Source: Blastomussa wellsi (lineage: Eukaryota; Cnidaria; Anthozoa; Scleractinia; Plerogyridae). From it: 64,000 bases of DNA. Location of the stretch: assembly GCA_947652115.1 (NCBI GenBank), contig OX393564.1:599719-663718 (forward strand). The letters are read 5' to 3'. Below are positions 13,401-21,560 of this stretch, one piece after another. Below the pieces are notes generated by a model that was not told the DNA's origin, searched no databases, and saw only the letters and a list, made by a program, of their open reading frames with translations. Position 1 is the first letter of the stretch; every line of letters begins with the position of its first letter. A program made the translations under genes and the position numbers.

Positions 13401-16400
13401 GTTGTTGATGGTTCCCCCAAGTTTTTTAAGTTCACTGTTTTGCCTTTTGGTCTTTCAGTTGGTCCTTTTATCTTTACAAAAATTCAAAAGGCCCTTACGA
13501 AACATTGGCGAAAGCAGGGAATTCGAATGTTTACGTACCTGGACGATGGTGCTGGGGCAGATTCCAGTTTCTGCGAAGCCCAGCGGGTCTCTGATGTGGT
13601 GCGCCAAGATGTGCGGCGTAGCGGATTTGTGGCTAATGACGAGAAGAGCCAGTGGGTGCCAGTGCAGTGTGGGGAGCTGTTGGGATATATCCTGAACTTA
13701 CAGGATGGAACATTCCAGGTCCCCCAGAGAAGGGTAGATGCTTTCAACCAGGTGTTAAGGGATGTAGTAGCTCACCAATTTGTGGTGTCTGCACGCACAG
13801 TAGCCCGGTTTACGGGACTCCTGGCTTCCATGAGTTTGGCGCTGGGCCCAGTGGTGCGTCTTTGGACCAGAAGCTTATATCGGGACATCCTGCGCACCTC
13901 TTCGTGGGACAGCCCGGTCCGGTTGTCTGCAGAGGCCCAAGGCGAGGTCGTTTTTTGGCAGAGGAGTTTCCACAATGCAGGCTATCCGATTTGGGCTTCA
14001 AGCCCTCGACCCGAGGTTCTGACCTACTCGGATGCTAGTGATTCTGGTTGGGGTGGCTTTGCGGTTCAGATTGGTGGACAGGCGGCAGTGGGGAGTTGGT
14101 CAGTCTACGAGAGTAAGCAGAGCTCCACCTTCCGGGAATTGCGGGCAACTGGCCTAGTTCTGAAGTCTTTTGCTCCCCAGCTACGTGGCAAGGAGGTTCT
14201 TCACCGAACCGACAACAAGAACACTGAGATCATTCTGTCCGTGGGCAGCCGCAAAGCCAACCTGCACAACGAAGCAGTTAATATCTATAGGCTGTGCAGA
14301 GAATTTAACATTCGTCTTACTGTGGAATGGATCAGCAGGGATTTCAACAAGGTTGCGGATGAGCTGTCGCGGATTGAGGATTCAAATGACTACATGCTGG
14401 ATCCTTCCTGTTTTGCTCGCCTGGACAGGTGTTTGGGTCCTCACACAGTCGATCGGTTTGCAAGTGTCAAGACAAAGCAGCTGTCCAGGTTCTGTAGCCG
14501 ATACCTTAATCCTGGTTGCGAAGCTGTTGACGCCTTTACTGTCTCATGGGCTGGAGATTTCAATTGGCTGTTTCCTCCACCATACCTGGTTCCTCGTGTC
14601 TTGCGTCACATGTTAGAAGGTGGTGAGGATGGAACCTTGCTGGTCCCAGAATGGCACTCTGCACCCTGGTGGCCCCTGCTTATTACTAGCCTTGGTGCGT
14701 GGAGAGGATTTGTAACAAACTTCGTTAGGGTCCAGCCCTATGAGGGCATCTTCATTCCAGGAGCAGCAGCCAGCTGTGTCTTCACCGCAGGTGTGCCACC
14801 TTTTGGACTCCTGGCGCTACAACTGTGCTTCTGTGGTTCCCATGTCCGGACGTGAGGTACGTGCGTTGCCCTGCGTCATGTGTTTCCAGTGTTGTGTGAA
14901 GGCGTGGTTATCAATTTGCAAATGCACAGCAACTGAGCCTGTCATGGGCACCTATGTTCTTACCTGCTGTTATGAAGTGTTCCAGCTGTGTTGGCTTCTC
15001 AGGCCTGTTATGGGCACCAGAAAGCTGTTATGGCTTAAGAGATCGATTCTCCATCTGCACAGGGTGCAGCAAGCAAGCCTGTCATGGGCACCCATTTATT
15101 TTTGCCTACTGTTATGGTTGTACTGGCTGTTGTGGCTTCTCAGGCCTGTTATGGGCGCTTAAAGGCTGTTATGGCTTGCAGTGTTATAGGCCCAGGAGTC
15201 AGGGTGTTTACTTGCACATGGTTCTGCTTCCCTTTGAGGAAATGTGTGTTTACTGGATTTTTTCCTGCTCTTATGACGTTTGTCGTTGTGTTGCAGCTGT
15301 ACCACCTTTGGTAGAAGAGGTCAGCTTCCCAGCCGAGTATCACGAAGATCGATTTGAACATCCAGAATTGCGGCAGCTAGCAAGGGCCTTACCAACAGTA
15401 TTGGTGCAGGATCGGGCTGCTACGACGGTCAATACTTATCTGCGTGCTTATAAATCCTGGAAGTCATGGGCCAGTCGTCACGATGCCCCTTTTCTGCCAG
15501 CCGATCCTGTGGTGTTTACGCTGTACATTGTTTATCTCATTCAGCAAACCCGGTCGGTGTCTTCGGTCAATTCTGCAGTGTACGGTGTGAGCTGGGTCCA
15601 CAAAAAGAGTGGTTACCAAGAGCCCAGTGAGTATCTAGTAGTGAAGCAAGTGGTTGATGCTGCCAGGCGAATTCTGGCTAAACCAGCTAAACGTAAGGAG
15701 CCCCTGTCTTCTGCTCTGGTGAGGAAAGTGATCAGTCGTCTTGAGAAAGGAAGCCTTGATGACCTCCAATTAGCCACGTTGTTTTCCCTCGGATTCTTTG
15801 GTTTCCTTCGATGGGATGATCTGCACCATTTGAGAGTGGACAGTTTTCAGTTTGCCGATTCCCATGTGGCCATTTTTCTGGAGAGGAGGAAGAATGATCA
15901 GTTCCGTGAGGGATCCTGGGTTTTTGTAGCCCGTTGTAGTACGCCTCCCTGCCCGGTTGGGATTGTTGAGAGGTTCTTGAGAGTTGCGAACCATTCTAAG
16001 GGCTCTCTGTTGTTTCGACGTGTATCGAGTACCAGGACAGGAGTGCGGCTGCGTAAGGAGGGTATGTCTTACAGTCGGGCAAAGGAGCTTGTTAAGAAGG
16101 AGCTTTGCAAGGAAGGCCTGGACCCCACAAAGTTTGGACTTCATAGCCTGCGTTCAGGAGGAGCTTCCGCAGCCGCAGCTCTGGGGGTTCCAGACAGACT
16201 CTTTCAGAGACATGGAGGCTGGCGCAGTGAAAAGGCTCGGAACAATTATGTCAAGGAAACTTTAGACTCGCTTTTACTTGTTACAAAATCAATTTGAAAT
16301 GGATTTTGACATTGTTTCTAGTTTTCAGTTATTGGTTCCAACAGATCAGTTTCTCGTGTTTAAGTTGAGCTTCAAGAATCTGTATTTTGAACATTTCCCC

Positions 16401-19400
16401 TTTTTACTACCCGGATAGTTTTCGCACGTGCCAGTAGATATTCTGTATGGTTTTGCCTTTGTTATGCGCTCTTTGCGTTGTCCCTTTGCGTGGTTCGGCT
16501 TGGCATGGCTCCCAGCTGTGTGTGAGAAGTGTGGTTTTCCGCTGGCTGAGGAACGAAAGAAGCGGAAAACGTTTTTCTCTCACACGGCTGGGAGTCTGGG
16601 TTCGAGGGTATGGGGGGTTTCAGGTCACGTGAGACGTTCACGGTTCACTTTGCATTTGTCAGCCGCCATTGCCTGACACCCCCCACCCACCCACCCATGG
16701 AGTAATTCTAGAGGCGGTTGCGTTTTTTGTTTTCATTAGAGACCGTTTGATTCATTCGCTTGATTCAGTTCATTTACTGTGGATATTCTGTTGCAAGTCT
16801 TTTTGGATTGAGTTTTTCTTCTTGATGTACTAGAATTATTGTTATGGTTTTAATAAAGGTCAGGCTGCGTGGTTCGGCTTGGCATGGCTCCCAGCTGTGT
16901 GTGAGAATGGAAAATTAATAGGAACAGGGGCATAGAATTACTGAAACTCAAAGTAACAACTAACAACTGAAAGCACTAGATGTCCTTCACCTGATCACTA
17001 CTGGCAGTTACACTTAAAATAAATTATTATTTAGTAATTTGAAATATATGTTGTTGCCTTACTCTGCTTCTTCGAGCCTGTGTGAAATTTCTCTTTCCAC
17101 ATCTTTTTCAGCCTCTATTTCTGCACATAGTTTGGAGTGACGAGCCTTTAGCCTGTAAAGTGATGCCCTGGTAATAAAAAATCAATGAAATGCAATCTAA
17201 ATAATGCATAGAAGAGTAGAAGAGTAGAAGAGCTCCATATTTTTTTACTAGTTCATGATATATGAAAATGCCCACATTGAAAATACTAGCATACACAACT
17301 TCTAAAGAATGATTCCAACAATTTAATATATCAGTTGTCACCTCCAATCACAGGAATTCTGCTAAGGAAAAATACAAAATTGTTGACTGGCAGATAATAT
17401 CCATTCCCATACCACAGGCAGCATGCTGGAATTCTGAGGGACAGGGGGGTGTCTTGGACTGGCATTCTGAAGGCATGGGGGGCTAATGCAGTTTGGAATT
17501 CAAAAAGCATGGGGGAGTTTCTGTTCTCAATTTCCAAAGTGGGGAGACAGCAAAAGCTTCACTTCAAATCACTGATCTGTTGACTTTTCTAGTTCGTAAA
17601 TCAAGCACAAACCGATTGCCGATTGCAGAAGCAGGATGAAGACAGATCACGCAGTTATTGACGGTCTTAGTATTCATGTTCTAGACGAAAGTAGATCAAA
17701 TGTGGGTTGTGAAGCAAGCTCCAAATCGAAAAGGCCTAAAGTTGATGAATTAGACGTCAGATTAATAAAAATATAAATACACGTCTGTGTTTCTTACCAA
17801 TCGAAAACAAACCTTGTCTAAATTTTGAAATACCTATTTATGAAATCTAATTTTTTAAGTATGTTCTGGACAATGCCTAGGTATGAACGAGTCAGACCTA
17901 TGGCTTTTCCATGTCAGTATAAAATAATTTTCTCTGATGTCACACAGTATTGCAACTTACCCCTCTCCCAAAGGCAAGTAGTACCCCTGGGGCTTATAAT
18001 ACTCACATGTTGTTTTGAGTCTGGGCTTCATCAATTTCTTTGCTGACAAATGCTTTGTCTTTCTGTAGTTGTTCTAAATGTTCTTCACATTTATTAAGTT
18101 CTTCCCTGTAAAAAAGAAAATTATATTGTCATAATAACTAAATCATGGTTTTACAGATCGAGACGGCACAGTATTGCAGAGCCTGAAGTTAATTAACTGA
18201 CAACTATATATTAATCAACTATTGAATTATTTCACAGGAAAATATGAACTCAATAAATTGACCTGATAAAGCATTGCACCAGTATTCACAGAGGTCATGG
18301 GTTCGAATCCCGTTGAAGCCCTGATTTTTTTCAGGCTTCTCATTTCTCACTTTCATTTGTTTCAACTAGGCTATTTAAAAATAACTTGCTGCAAGAAGCA
18401 ACTTTGTTTTTGAAATGAAAATTGATTCTAGTCATTACATAAAAAAATTATTTATGAATTGCATCTGCATGAACTGGCAACATAACATCAATTATGTACC
18501 GGAACTGTGACACAAGATAGTCTTTCTCCAGGACTTGCTCACTTAGTTGATCAAGATGACGTCTAAGTGCCAAACGCTGTAATTTCTCCTGCGATTAAAA
18601 CGTTATGCATAATATCAACTGGATTATTACCTCTTTGTTCTCTTAAGAAAACAGTTATTTCTCAACATGTACAAAAATATAGACATCTGACTATGGAAGG
18701 AAATATGTAATTTTCATCCAGTTGAGCCTATTTAACTAACCTGCCTCCTTTGCAGAGTGATTGGATCAGATGCATACTCATCTTCTTCCATTCCACCATC
18801 CATACTTCTATACATTGCAAATAAAGTACCGGTAATGACATTTGTAAACATATCCTCTGCTAGCCTAATAGCCTAAGGCTTGAAAAATAGAAATTACCAG
18901 ATGCCAAGTAGTTTGGTGGAGAGAACAAACCTTATACTATCCGCCTCTCTTCGAAATGCTTTAAATGTGGAGTCTGTGGATGATTAGCCTTACACTGAGG
19001 TTCTTAGAACTCAGTGGTCATTATAATAGACTAGTATAGAACTGTTACAAGAAAAGCTGACCAAAAAACCTATGTGACATTGCCAAAAGGTAACCTTGGA
19101 AGCAATAAATTTAAGAAACAATCAATCCTTGTAGTATCTAAATCATATTCTTAGGCTTAAATTTCAGATAGGTGCAAGCTTCTTAAACCCTATTTAAGGA
19201 TAAAGAAAACACAATTTGATAGGTCAACCTTAGTTCATTTGCGTAATGTTACATACTTTTAACAGACTGTTTCTTTTTCATTTAGGAGGGATGGTGGGCT
19301 AATGGTTAGTGCACTGGACTCTGGATCAGACTGTCCGGATTAGGGCCTTGGCAAGGGGCACTGTGCTGTGTTCTTGGGCAAGACACTTTACTCTCATGGC

Positions 19401-20906
19401 ACCTCTCTCCACCCAGGTACTGACCATCCCAGATTTTTTCGAGTCATCGACAAATGAAAATTAGAAATCTGTAATATCCAGATCGCCTGGAATGGTCGGC
19501 AACAAATTGGGAAAATCGGGAGCGTTTCTATCGAATTTTGAGAGAATCTGCAACAGGATGTCTGGCATTTCTCCAATATATCGGTAAAATCTGGGAAACA
19601 GTGGCATCCCGATCGTCTGGTAACCTATCTAAGGATCACACCATGAACAATGCCATAAGGGGCAAAAATGATCCCTTATTTAAGGATGAGAACCTCCAAA
19701 AACCATGGATACCCTATCCTGCACCACATACCTATATAGCCATATATGGGAAGACTGCCCAAGCAGGGGGTTAATAGCCTTAAGGCAATACATTTTTTAA
19801 CATGCTTACTTTTACTTAACCCCCAAAATATCAGCAGTCTCAGTAACCTTACCCTGTCAGTGATTCCTGATCACTGAAGTAATTCTTGTCGATGTCAGAT
19901 GAAGGGTCACTCTCATACTCAATAGGTCCTGTGCGGCAATTATAAAGAAATTAGTTAGTTTTACTATAACAAGGCCGGGCCAAATGTACAAGAACCATGA
20001 GAGTTGCCAAGGATTGTATGATAATCAATTTCACTGCATGCATATGATTGAGATTACAATGATCCTGCTATGTAATACTGACAGTAACTAATAAGCTTTC
20101 TGTCTCCACCTGAAGTCCTGGAATCAGAATGGACTTAAGCCTGGGCCAAACGACAATCGATGACTCTTATGAGAGTCTTTGCCAACTGTCATCGGCTGTC
20201 ATAAACTCAAGCTAAATGAGAAAAACTGTCATCAACTCTCATAAAAAAATTGCAGCACGTTCAAAGCCAATGAGAGCGCACGAGAGCCGATGAGAATGTA
20301 TGAGAGTTTCAGGCCAAAAGTGAGTATCATAAACTCCCATCCTTTTTTGGTCGAGGCTTTAGGCAGCACAACATTTCTATAAAGGGCAGTTGAAAGAAAA
20401 AACAATGGGGAGTGATCACGGCCATGTAAACAAAAGATGCATGCGGAAAACTCTTCACCAAATTCAAACTGGGCTAATTTCGATTGATGTTCCACACAAC
20501 TTAAACAAAAAGAAACTGTTTTAATTAACTTACCTCATCAACATCAAGTTGATAATTACCTTTCTCGTCATTGTTTTGAACACTTTTCTACTGAAGCAGC
20601 AGAAAGTTATTCATGAAACTAAGTTAATTGTTCTCTTTAAAAATCAATACCAGTTATATTTTGTTAGTAGAACTGTATCCCATAGTGTTACAGCTTTATG
20701 TACGTGTATATTTTAAGCAGCATGAAAAAGATTTGCATTATTTTCTATAAAGACTCCCCTCTCTTACCTTCATCAGAAAATTGCCAGTGGTTTTGTGGAA
20801 ATTTTACAACTTCATCTTGAGTCACTTCACCGTTGGTATCGAATTCTTTGGTTTGTTCTTCCATTGTATCTTCAAGAGATTTTTTTTCTAAATCCACCAC
20901 TTCCAT
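1410..20906 (-). CDS. CFAP74: CFAP74, cilia- and flagella-associated protein 74 (27 N-terminal coding exons, 3' part off the window)
   Basis: Predicted central-apparatus protein of motile cilia (FAP74 belongs to the C1a projection in Chlamydomonas). Exons, in transcript order: 20768-20906, 19853-19928, 18741-18807, 18500-18588, 18007-18105, 17063-17167, 11519-11692, 9548-9658, 9262-9364, 8525-8682, 7914-7944 (31 nt), 7729-7830, 7475-7567, 7254-7354, 7108-7180, 6714-6776, 6229-6306, 6103-6144, 5879-5997, 5529-5595, 3780-3869, 3112-3235, 2466-2563, 2091-2229, 1879-2004, 1635-1717, 1410-1532. All junctions keep phase, giving 891 residues. The start is the first Met of an acidic N-terminus (MEVVDLEKK). 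Residues about 95-420 are charged coiled coil, including EEEELKERQEILAQGLNPDE. From about 555, Ig-like ASH/MSP-type domains follow (GCAFYSKPEVIVFK, DFDVGKSYKKK, FFDPPGVMSAGLTCDFVVTF, then NEDLVGHIDFLAQTGPFSVP). The family assignment is from recalled similarity. The human protein is nearly twice as long, so the remainder should lie left of base 1. Confidence 0.85.
2859..3157. repeat. 74-bp tandem repeat, 4 copies, spanning a CFAP74 splice donor
   Basis: Four head-to-tail copies start at 2861, 2935, 3009 and 3083 with a period of exactly 74 bp. Copies 1-3 look identical. The copy at 3083 differs by one base (aatccatacc instead of aatcaatacc). Each unit holds the last 46 nt of the exon at 3112-3235, its 5' splice site and 28 nt of intron, so the minus strand carries four successive donor-like sites. 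Confidence 0.95.
3676..3776. repeat. Local direct duplication (about 50 bp x 2) beside a CFAP74 splice donor
   Basis: The block from taatgacttagttttgaagg to ccagactttatt is repeated immediately with a few changes. The right copy abuts the donor of the exon at 3780-3869. Confidence 0.7.
4125..4420 (+). mobile_element. tRNA-derived SINE, family A, near full length
   Basis: A tRNA-like head (gcctaatggttagtgcgctgg, then ggttcgagcc as B box) is followed by a conserved central block (ttcttgggcaagacactt…) and a tail ending in ccggactgcagacttacctt. Other copies in the window are 19284-19420, 35358-35606, 45050-45349 (minus) and 52606-52818 (minus). The central block resembles SINEs with widely conserved core domains, such as MetaSINE-type elements. 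That link is from memory and unverified. Confidence 0.8.
4534..4680. mobile_element. Palindromic MITE-like element, copy 1
   Basis: It begins ttgttgacaatttaataata with caattatcctgctcaatc inside, and ends with the inverted counterpart (gatttggcaggataattgtt). A related copy lies at 41243-41360. Confidence 0.65.
5059..5107. repeat. Inverted repeat, 17-bp arms
   Basis: ggtccagaaaattatgt and acataattttctggacc are perfect inverted arms around a 15-nt loop. Weaker outer pairing (cgcaggtc … gacctgcg) extends the stem. Confidence 0.75.
5265..5460. repeat. Dispersed repeat with inverted internal segments, copy 1
   Basis: Blocks such as ttcgctcgcactttacttcg and ccacaaatttcttcatcaca recur at about 26085-26250, but the two blocks have different relative orientation there. 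This suggests a palindromic element that flips or has been rearranged. A short piece of it is also visible near 425-470. Confidence 0.5.
8281..8410 (+). mobile_element. tRNA-derived SINE, family B
   Basis: A tRNA-like head (gtgtggccaactggttagaa) with B box (ggttcaagtcc) is followed by a short tail with gttgttagcccctggtctgc. A related copy lies at 46450-46632. It sits in an intron of CFAP74. Confidence 0.6.
8740..8930 (+). pseudogene. Possible LINE ORF2 C-terminal scrap
   Basis: A stretch reading roughly as QQWNALPQSLKDF after allowing a frameshift resembles the C-terminal end of CR1/L2-like LINE polymerases. It is followed by AT-rich sequence with taaataaatcaatcaa. It is short and decayed. 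Confidence 0.3.
9000..9185 (-). mobile_element. SINE family C, minus copy
   Basis: The minus strand has a tRNA-like B box (gggtttgattcc) and the block gttgttggttctt followed by tttttctctaggttctc. Both recur on the plus strand at 50490-50715. It lies in a CFAP74 intron. Confidence 0.6.
10083..11479. mobile_element. Long palindromic (foldback-like) DNA element, 1.4 kb
   Basis: The left end (ttaagatggctcatctcagt…) is the inverted counterpart of the right end (…actgagatgagccaccttaa). The arms stay recognisable for several hundred bases inward: gaaaatttcaaaggcattga near 10685 mirrors tttgaaattttcagggatag near 11210. The 110-residue minus ORF at 10709-11041 resembles no transposase I know. A second copy of the family is at 56767-57971. 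This is probably a non-autonomous TIR element with a TA or TTAA target. It lies in a CFAP74 intron. Confidence 0.8.
11723..11871 (+). repeat. Split direct repeat A1 (left terminus of YR retrotransposon)
   Basis: 149 bp starting gtgtggttttccgctggctg and ending ccgccattgcctgac, matched base for base by A2 at 16529-16677. Within it, gttttccgct and agcggaaaac form an inverted repeat. Confidence 0.92.
11933..12799 (+). CDS. Gag-like protein of the YR retrotransposon
   Basis: The frame is open from 11804, but the first ATG there lies inside the terminal repeat. I prefer the Met at 11933 (MAKDSRGSRSKSRAAKR), which starts a basic, Ser/Arg-rich nucleocapsid-like protein of 288 residues. A charged helical middle follows. 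A CCHC zinc knuckle (CFRCYKPGHFARDC) sits near the C-terminus at about 12682-12723. Gag of this kind coats element RNA in the cytoplasm. The stop at 12797-12799 lies inside the RT ORF, which overlaps by 143 nt in another frame, so RT may be made by frameshifting or internal initiation. Confidence 0.82.
   Translation: MAKDSRGSRSKSRAAKRLEPYNKSPGTRSTERSGEDRVADRSARGDSSNSSRVRSSPPRASADPPDWAKELLKQQQANATELKRLQSEVASSRSQSSQKPRAAEPEFRFAGNKKQYQLNSEVVEKIDEALAAVGDEERTLKLQEGKDLLLERNKHILLAEKYGWDTVACYTAEPLASDSDDEKKIRKAVKESKQLREEKKKAVTSKVVRPKGSGIPPRTSERRVILERNASYATPLAAGKQSAPRDSRSICFRCYKPGHFARDCRSANVPSGSGVVVQSSNSFQQSTQ
12657..14855 (+). CDS. Reverse transcriptase / RNase H of the YR retrotransposon
   Basis: The frame is open for 732 codons; the true start is uncertain because it overlaps gag. 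RT motifs appear in order: LIVDLRYVNQHL (about residue 187), FFKFDYTSGYHHVE with the motif-A Asp (about 225), VLPFGLSVGPFIF, and the catalytic FTYLDDGAGA (about 295). RNase H begins with TYSDASDSGWGGF (about 456), followed by a Glu-containing STFRELRA and a TDNKNTE segment. The C-terminal part (VDRFASVKTKQLSRFCSRY … NWLFPPPYLVPRVL) is typical of DIRS-group polymerases in my memory. No inactivating stop or frameshift is seen. The protein would copy element RNA into circular DNA for recombinase insertion. Confidence 0.9.
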   Translation: MPHVTVGRFVFAATSRGTSPGTAALPMYRAVQELSCSPQTVSNNLHNEDLSPEGTGAHCNEGFFLRNNDDLVSDLVDFADENVLEQISTASSVVVKGRLRENIAFWRSIGTCNWLLKVIREGYCLPFVELPELKFFRNHKSTSCDAEFVSAQICKLLKSGALVEVNAVDLLVCNPLGVARNSSGKPRLIVDLRYVNQHLRCCKFKYEDIRTAADLFQQGDWFFKFDYTSGYHHVEIFPAHTKFLGCSWVVDGSPKFFKFTVLPFGLSVGPFIFTKIQKALTKHWRKQGIRMFTYLDDGAGADSSFCEAQRVSDVVRQDVRRSGFVANDEKSQWVPVQCGELLGYILNLQDGTFQVPQRRVDAFNQVLRDVVAHQFVVSARTVARFTGLLASMSLALGPVVRLWTRSLYRDILRTSSWDSPVRLSAEAQGEVVFWQRSFHNAGYPIWASSPRPEVLTYSDASDSGWGGFAVQIGGQAAVGSWSVYESKQSSTFRELRATGLVLKSFAPQLRGKEVLHRTDNKNTEIILSVGSRKANLHNEAVNIYRLCREFNIRLTVEWISRDFNKVADELSRIEDSNDYMLDPSCFARLDRCLGPHTVDRFASVKTKQLSRFCSRYLNPGCEAVDAFTVSWAGDFNWLFPPPYLVPRVLRHMLEGGEDGTLLVPEWHSAPWWPLLITSLGAWRGFVTNFVRVQPYEGIFIPGAAASCVFTAGVPPFGLLALQLCFCGSHVRT
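14935..15185 (+). repeat. Two-copy 140-bp repeat between RT and recombinase ORFs
   Basis: gcctgtcatgggcacc recurs 140 bp apart, and ttggcttctcaggcctgttatgggc / gtggcttctcaggcctgttatgggc mark the second half of each copy. In the recombinase frame each copy reads as a Cys-rich module (GFSGLLWA followed by CYGL). Confidence 0.8.
14954..16297 (+). CDS. Tyrosine recombinase of the YR retrotransposon
   Basis: The frame is open for 447 codons from the first ATG. The conserved enzyme part begins around 15299 (VPPLVEEVSFPAEYH). An N-terminal SAM-like core-binding part (RAATTVNTYLRAYKSW) is followed by the catalytic domain. The Arg of FGFLRWDDL (about residue 284), the HxxR of LHSLRSGG (about 395), the second His of RHGGWRS and the Tyr of NNYVKETL (about 430) complete the R-H-R-H-Y set. 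The enzyme would recombine the circular cDNA into the genome, replacing an integrase. The first about 115 residues come from the Cys-rich repeat region and may be intronic. Donor-like CAG|GTGTGC at 14790/14791 and acceptor-like TTGCAG at 15296 would join RT to recombinase in frame. Confidence 0.88.
   Translation: MFLPAVMKCSSCVGFSGLLWAPESCYGLRDRFSICTGCSKQACHGHPFIFAYCYGCTGCCGFSGLLWALKGCYGLQCYRPRSQGVYLHMVLLPFEEMCVYWIFSCSYDVCRCVAAVPPLVEEVSFPAEYHEDRFEHPELRQLARALPTVLVQDRAATTVNTYLRAYKSWKSWASRHDAPFLPADPVVFTLYIVYLIQQTRSVSSVNSAVYGVSWVHKKSGYQEPSEYLVVKQVVDAARRILAKPAKRKEPLSSALVRKVISRLEKGSLDDLQLATLFSLGFFGFLRWDDLHHLRVDSFQFADSHVAIFLERRKNDQFREGSWVFVARCSTPPCPVGIVERFLRVANHSKGSLLFRRVSSTRTGVRLRKEGMSYSRAKELVKKELCKEGLDPTKFGLHSLRSGGASAAAALGVPDRLFQRHGGWRSEKARNNYVKETLDSLLLVTKSI
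16487..16528 (+). repeat. Split direct repeat B1
   Basis: 42 bp beginning tgcgtggttcggcttggcat and ending tgtgtgtgagaa, identical by eye to B2 at 16866-16907. It directly abuts A2. Confidence 0.9.
16529..16677 (+). repeat. Split direct repeat A2
   Basis: Identical by eye to A1 at 11723-11871. The B1-A2 junction recreates the join expected when the element's two ends meet in a circle. It has inverted arms: gctcccagctgtgtgtgagaa at 16508-16528 against ttctctcacacggctgggag ending at about 16594. Confidence 0.92.
16866..16907 (+). repeat. Split direct repeat B2 (right terminus of YR retrotransposon)
   Basis: Matches B1. The element stops after tgtgtgagaa and unique intron sequence (tggaaaattaatagg) resumes. 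The 188 bp between A2 and B2 contain a C-rich cccaccca run and the poly(A) signal. Confidence 0.9.
18248..18345 (+). mobile_element. tRNA-like SINE fragment, family D (copy 1)
   Basis: Carries gaggtcatgggttcgaatcccgttgaagcc followed by the hairpin ctgattttttt…caggcttc. It matches the better copy at 28056-28146. The 5' part is decayed, so it is not a functional tRNA. It lies in a CFAP74 intron. Confidence 0.6.
19284..19420 (+). mobile_element. SINE family A, 3'-truncated copy
   Basis: Shares aggagggatggtgggctaat…, ttcttgggcaagacactt and cacccaggta with the full copy at 4125-4420, then breaks off into unrelated sequence. It lies in a CFAP74 intron. Confidence 0.7.
20105..20360. repeat. Cluster of atgagag/ctctcat motifs
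   Basis: At least eight short atgagag or ctctcat motifs in both orientations lie in about 250 bp of a CFAP74 intron. This is probably a decayed palindromic repeat. No ends could be defined. Confidence 0.35.
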
Positions 20907-21560
20907 TTCAGGCTTTTTGTACAAAAGTACAAATAAGCTTATATTTTGGTCTCCAAACTTAACGACAAATTTAACAAGATTCGTCTCCCATGACGACCAT
21001 TTTCATGCGCTGATACGGTAAAAACAATCTCTAGTTTCCACTATTCAGCCACGGAAAGTAAAAGAGCTTCTCAAATACCGGAGTTAAGAATGTATCACGG
21101 GAAAACAACCAGTCACCATCTCCAATAGTCGCTTGCAACTTGATAAAGCACTTTCTCACAAATCTAATCCGTAGGAAGTCGATTTTCACGCAAAAATTAT
21201 TATACACGATATCAAAATGTATCCATTTCAAAAGGTGGGGAGTTTCTCAATAAAGCATAGGCAATCCAAGAGGTAAATAAACTGTAATTTGGAGACTGTC
21301 AACTTTCAAGTCGATTTGCACTCGCCAAACAACAAAACACGGCGGCCATGACAGCGGTCAGCTTAGTAACCACGACTTCGAGAGAGGGCGGGGGAGCTAA
21401 CCAGCAAGAGGAGACTGGTACGGTGCATGATGCCTGAGCAGCCGCGCCTTTCGAGAAAACATGGCGGAGTTTGCGGTAGTTCCTTGGGTTCCTTGAGTAG
21501 TTCTGAAGAATTTCTCTTCTCATCTTTGCCTTTCTCAAAGTTACCAGTTAGAAATCGAAG
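20907..21560. promoter_or_regulatory. Divergent promoter region between CFAP74 and SCO1
   Basis: 654 bp separate the two start codons, which point away from each other. The part nearest SCO1 (about 21330-21480) is locally GC-rich with cacggcggccatgacagcgg, gagggcgggggagc and aacatggcgg, resembling YY1- and Sp1-type promoter motifs. An agtaac half-site near 21366 could be a degenerate RFX X-box, which would suit a ciliary gene, but this is weak. No clear TATA box was seen. Confidence 0.5.

Larger units (their letters stand above)
11723..16907 (+). mobile_element. Complete tyrosine-recombinase retrotransposon (DIRS group, Ngaro/PAT-like split direct repeats)
   Basis: A 5.2 kb element inserted antisense in the CFAP74 intron between exons 17063-17167 and 11519-11692. 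It carries gag (zinc knuckle), RT/RNase H and tyrosine recombinase ORFs, all open, with no integrase or protease visible. The termini form split direct repeats in the order A1 (11723-11871), ORFs, B1 (16487-16528), A2 (16529-16677), B2 (16866-16907). A1 and A2 (149 bp) look identical, as do B1 and B2 (42 bp). No target-site duplication is seen, as expected for recombinase-mediated insertion. A polyadenylation signal (aataaa) sits near 16852. Intact ORFs and identical repeats suggest a recent, possibly still active copy. Split direct repeats point to a PAT/Ngaro-like structure rather than the inverted termini of DIRS1 itself; the clade needs a tree. Confidence 0.92.
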
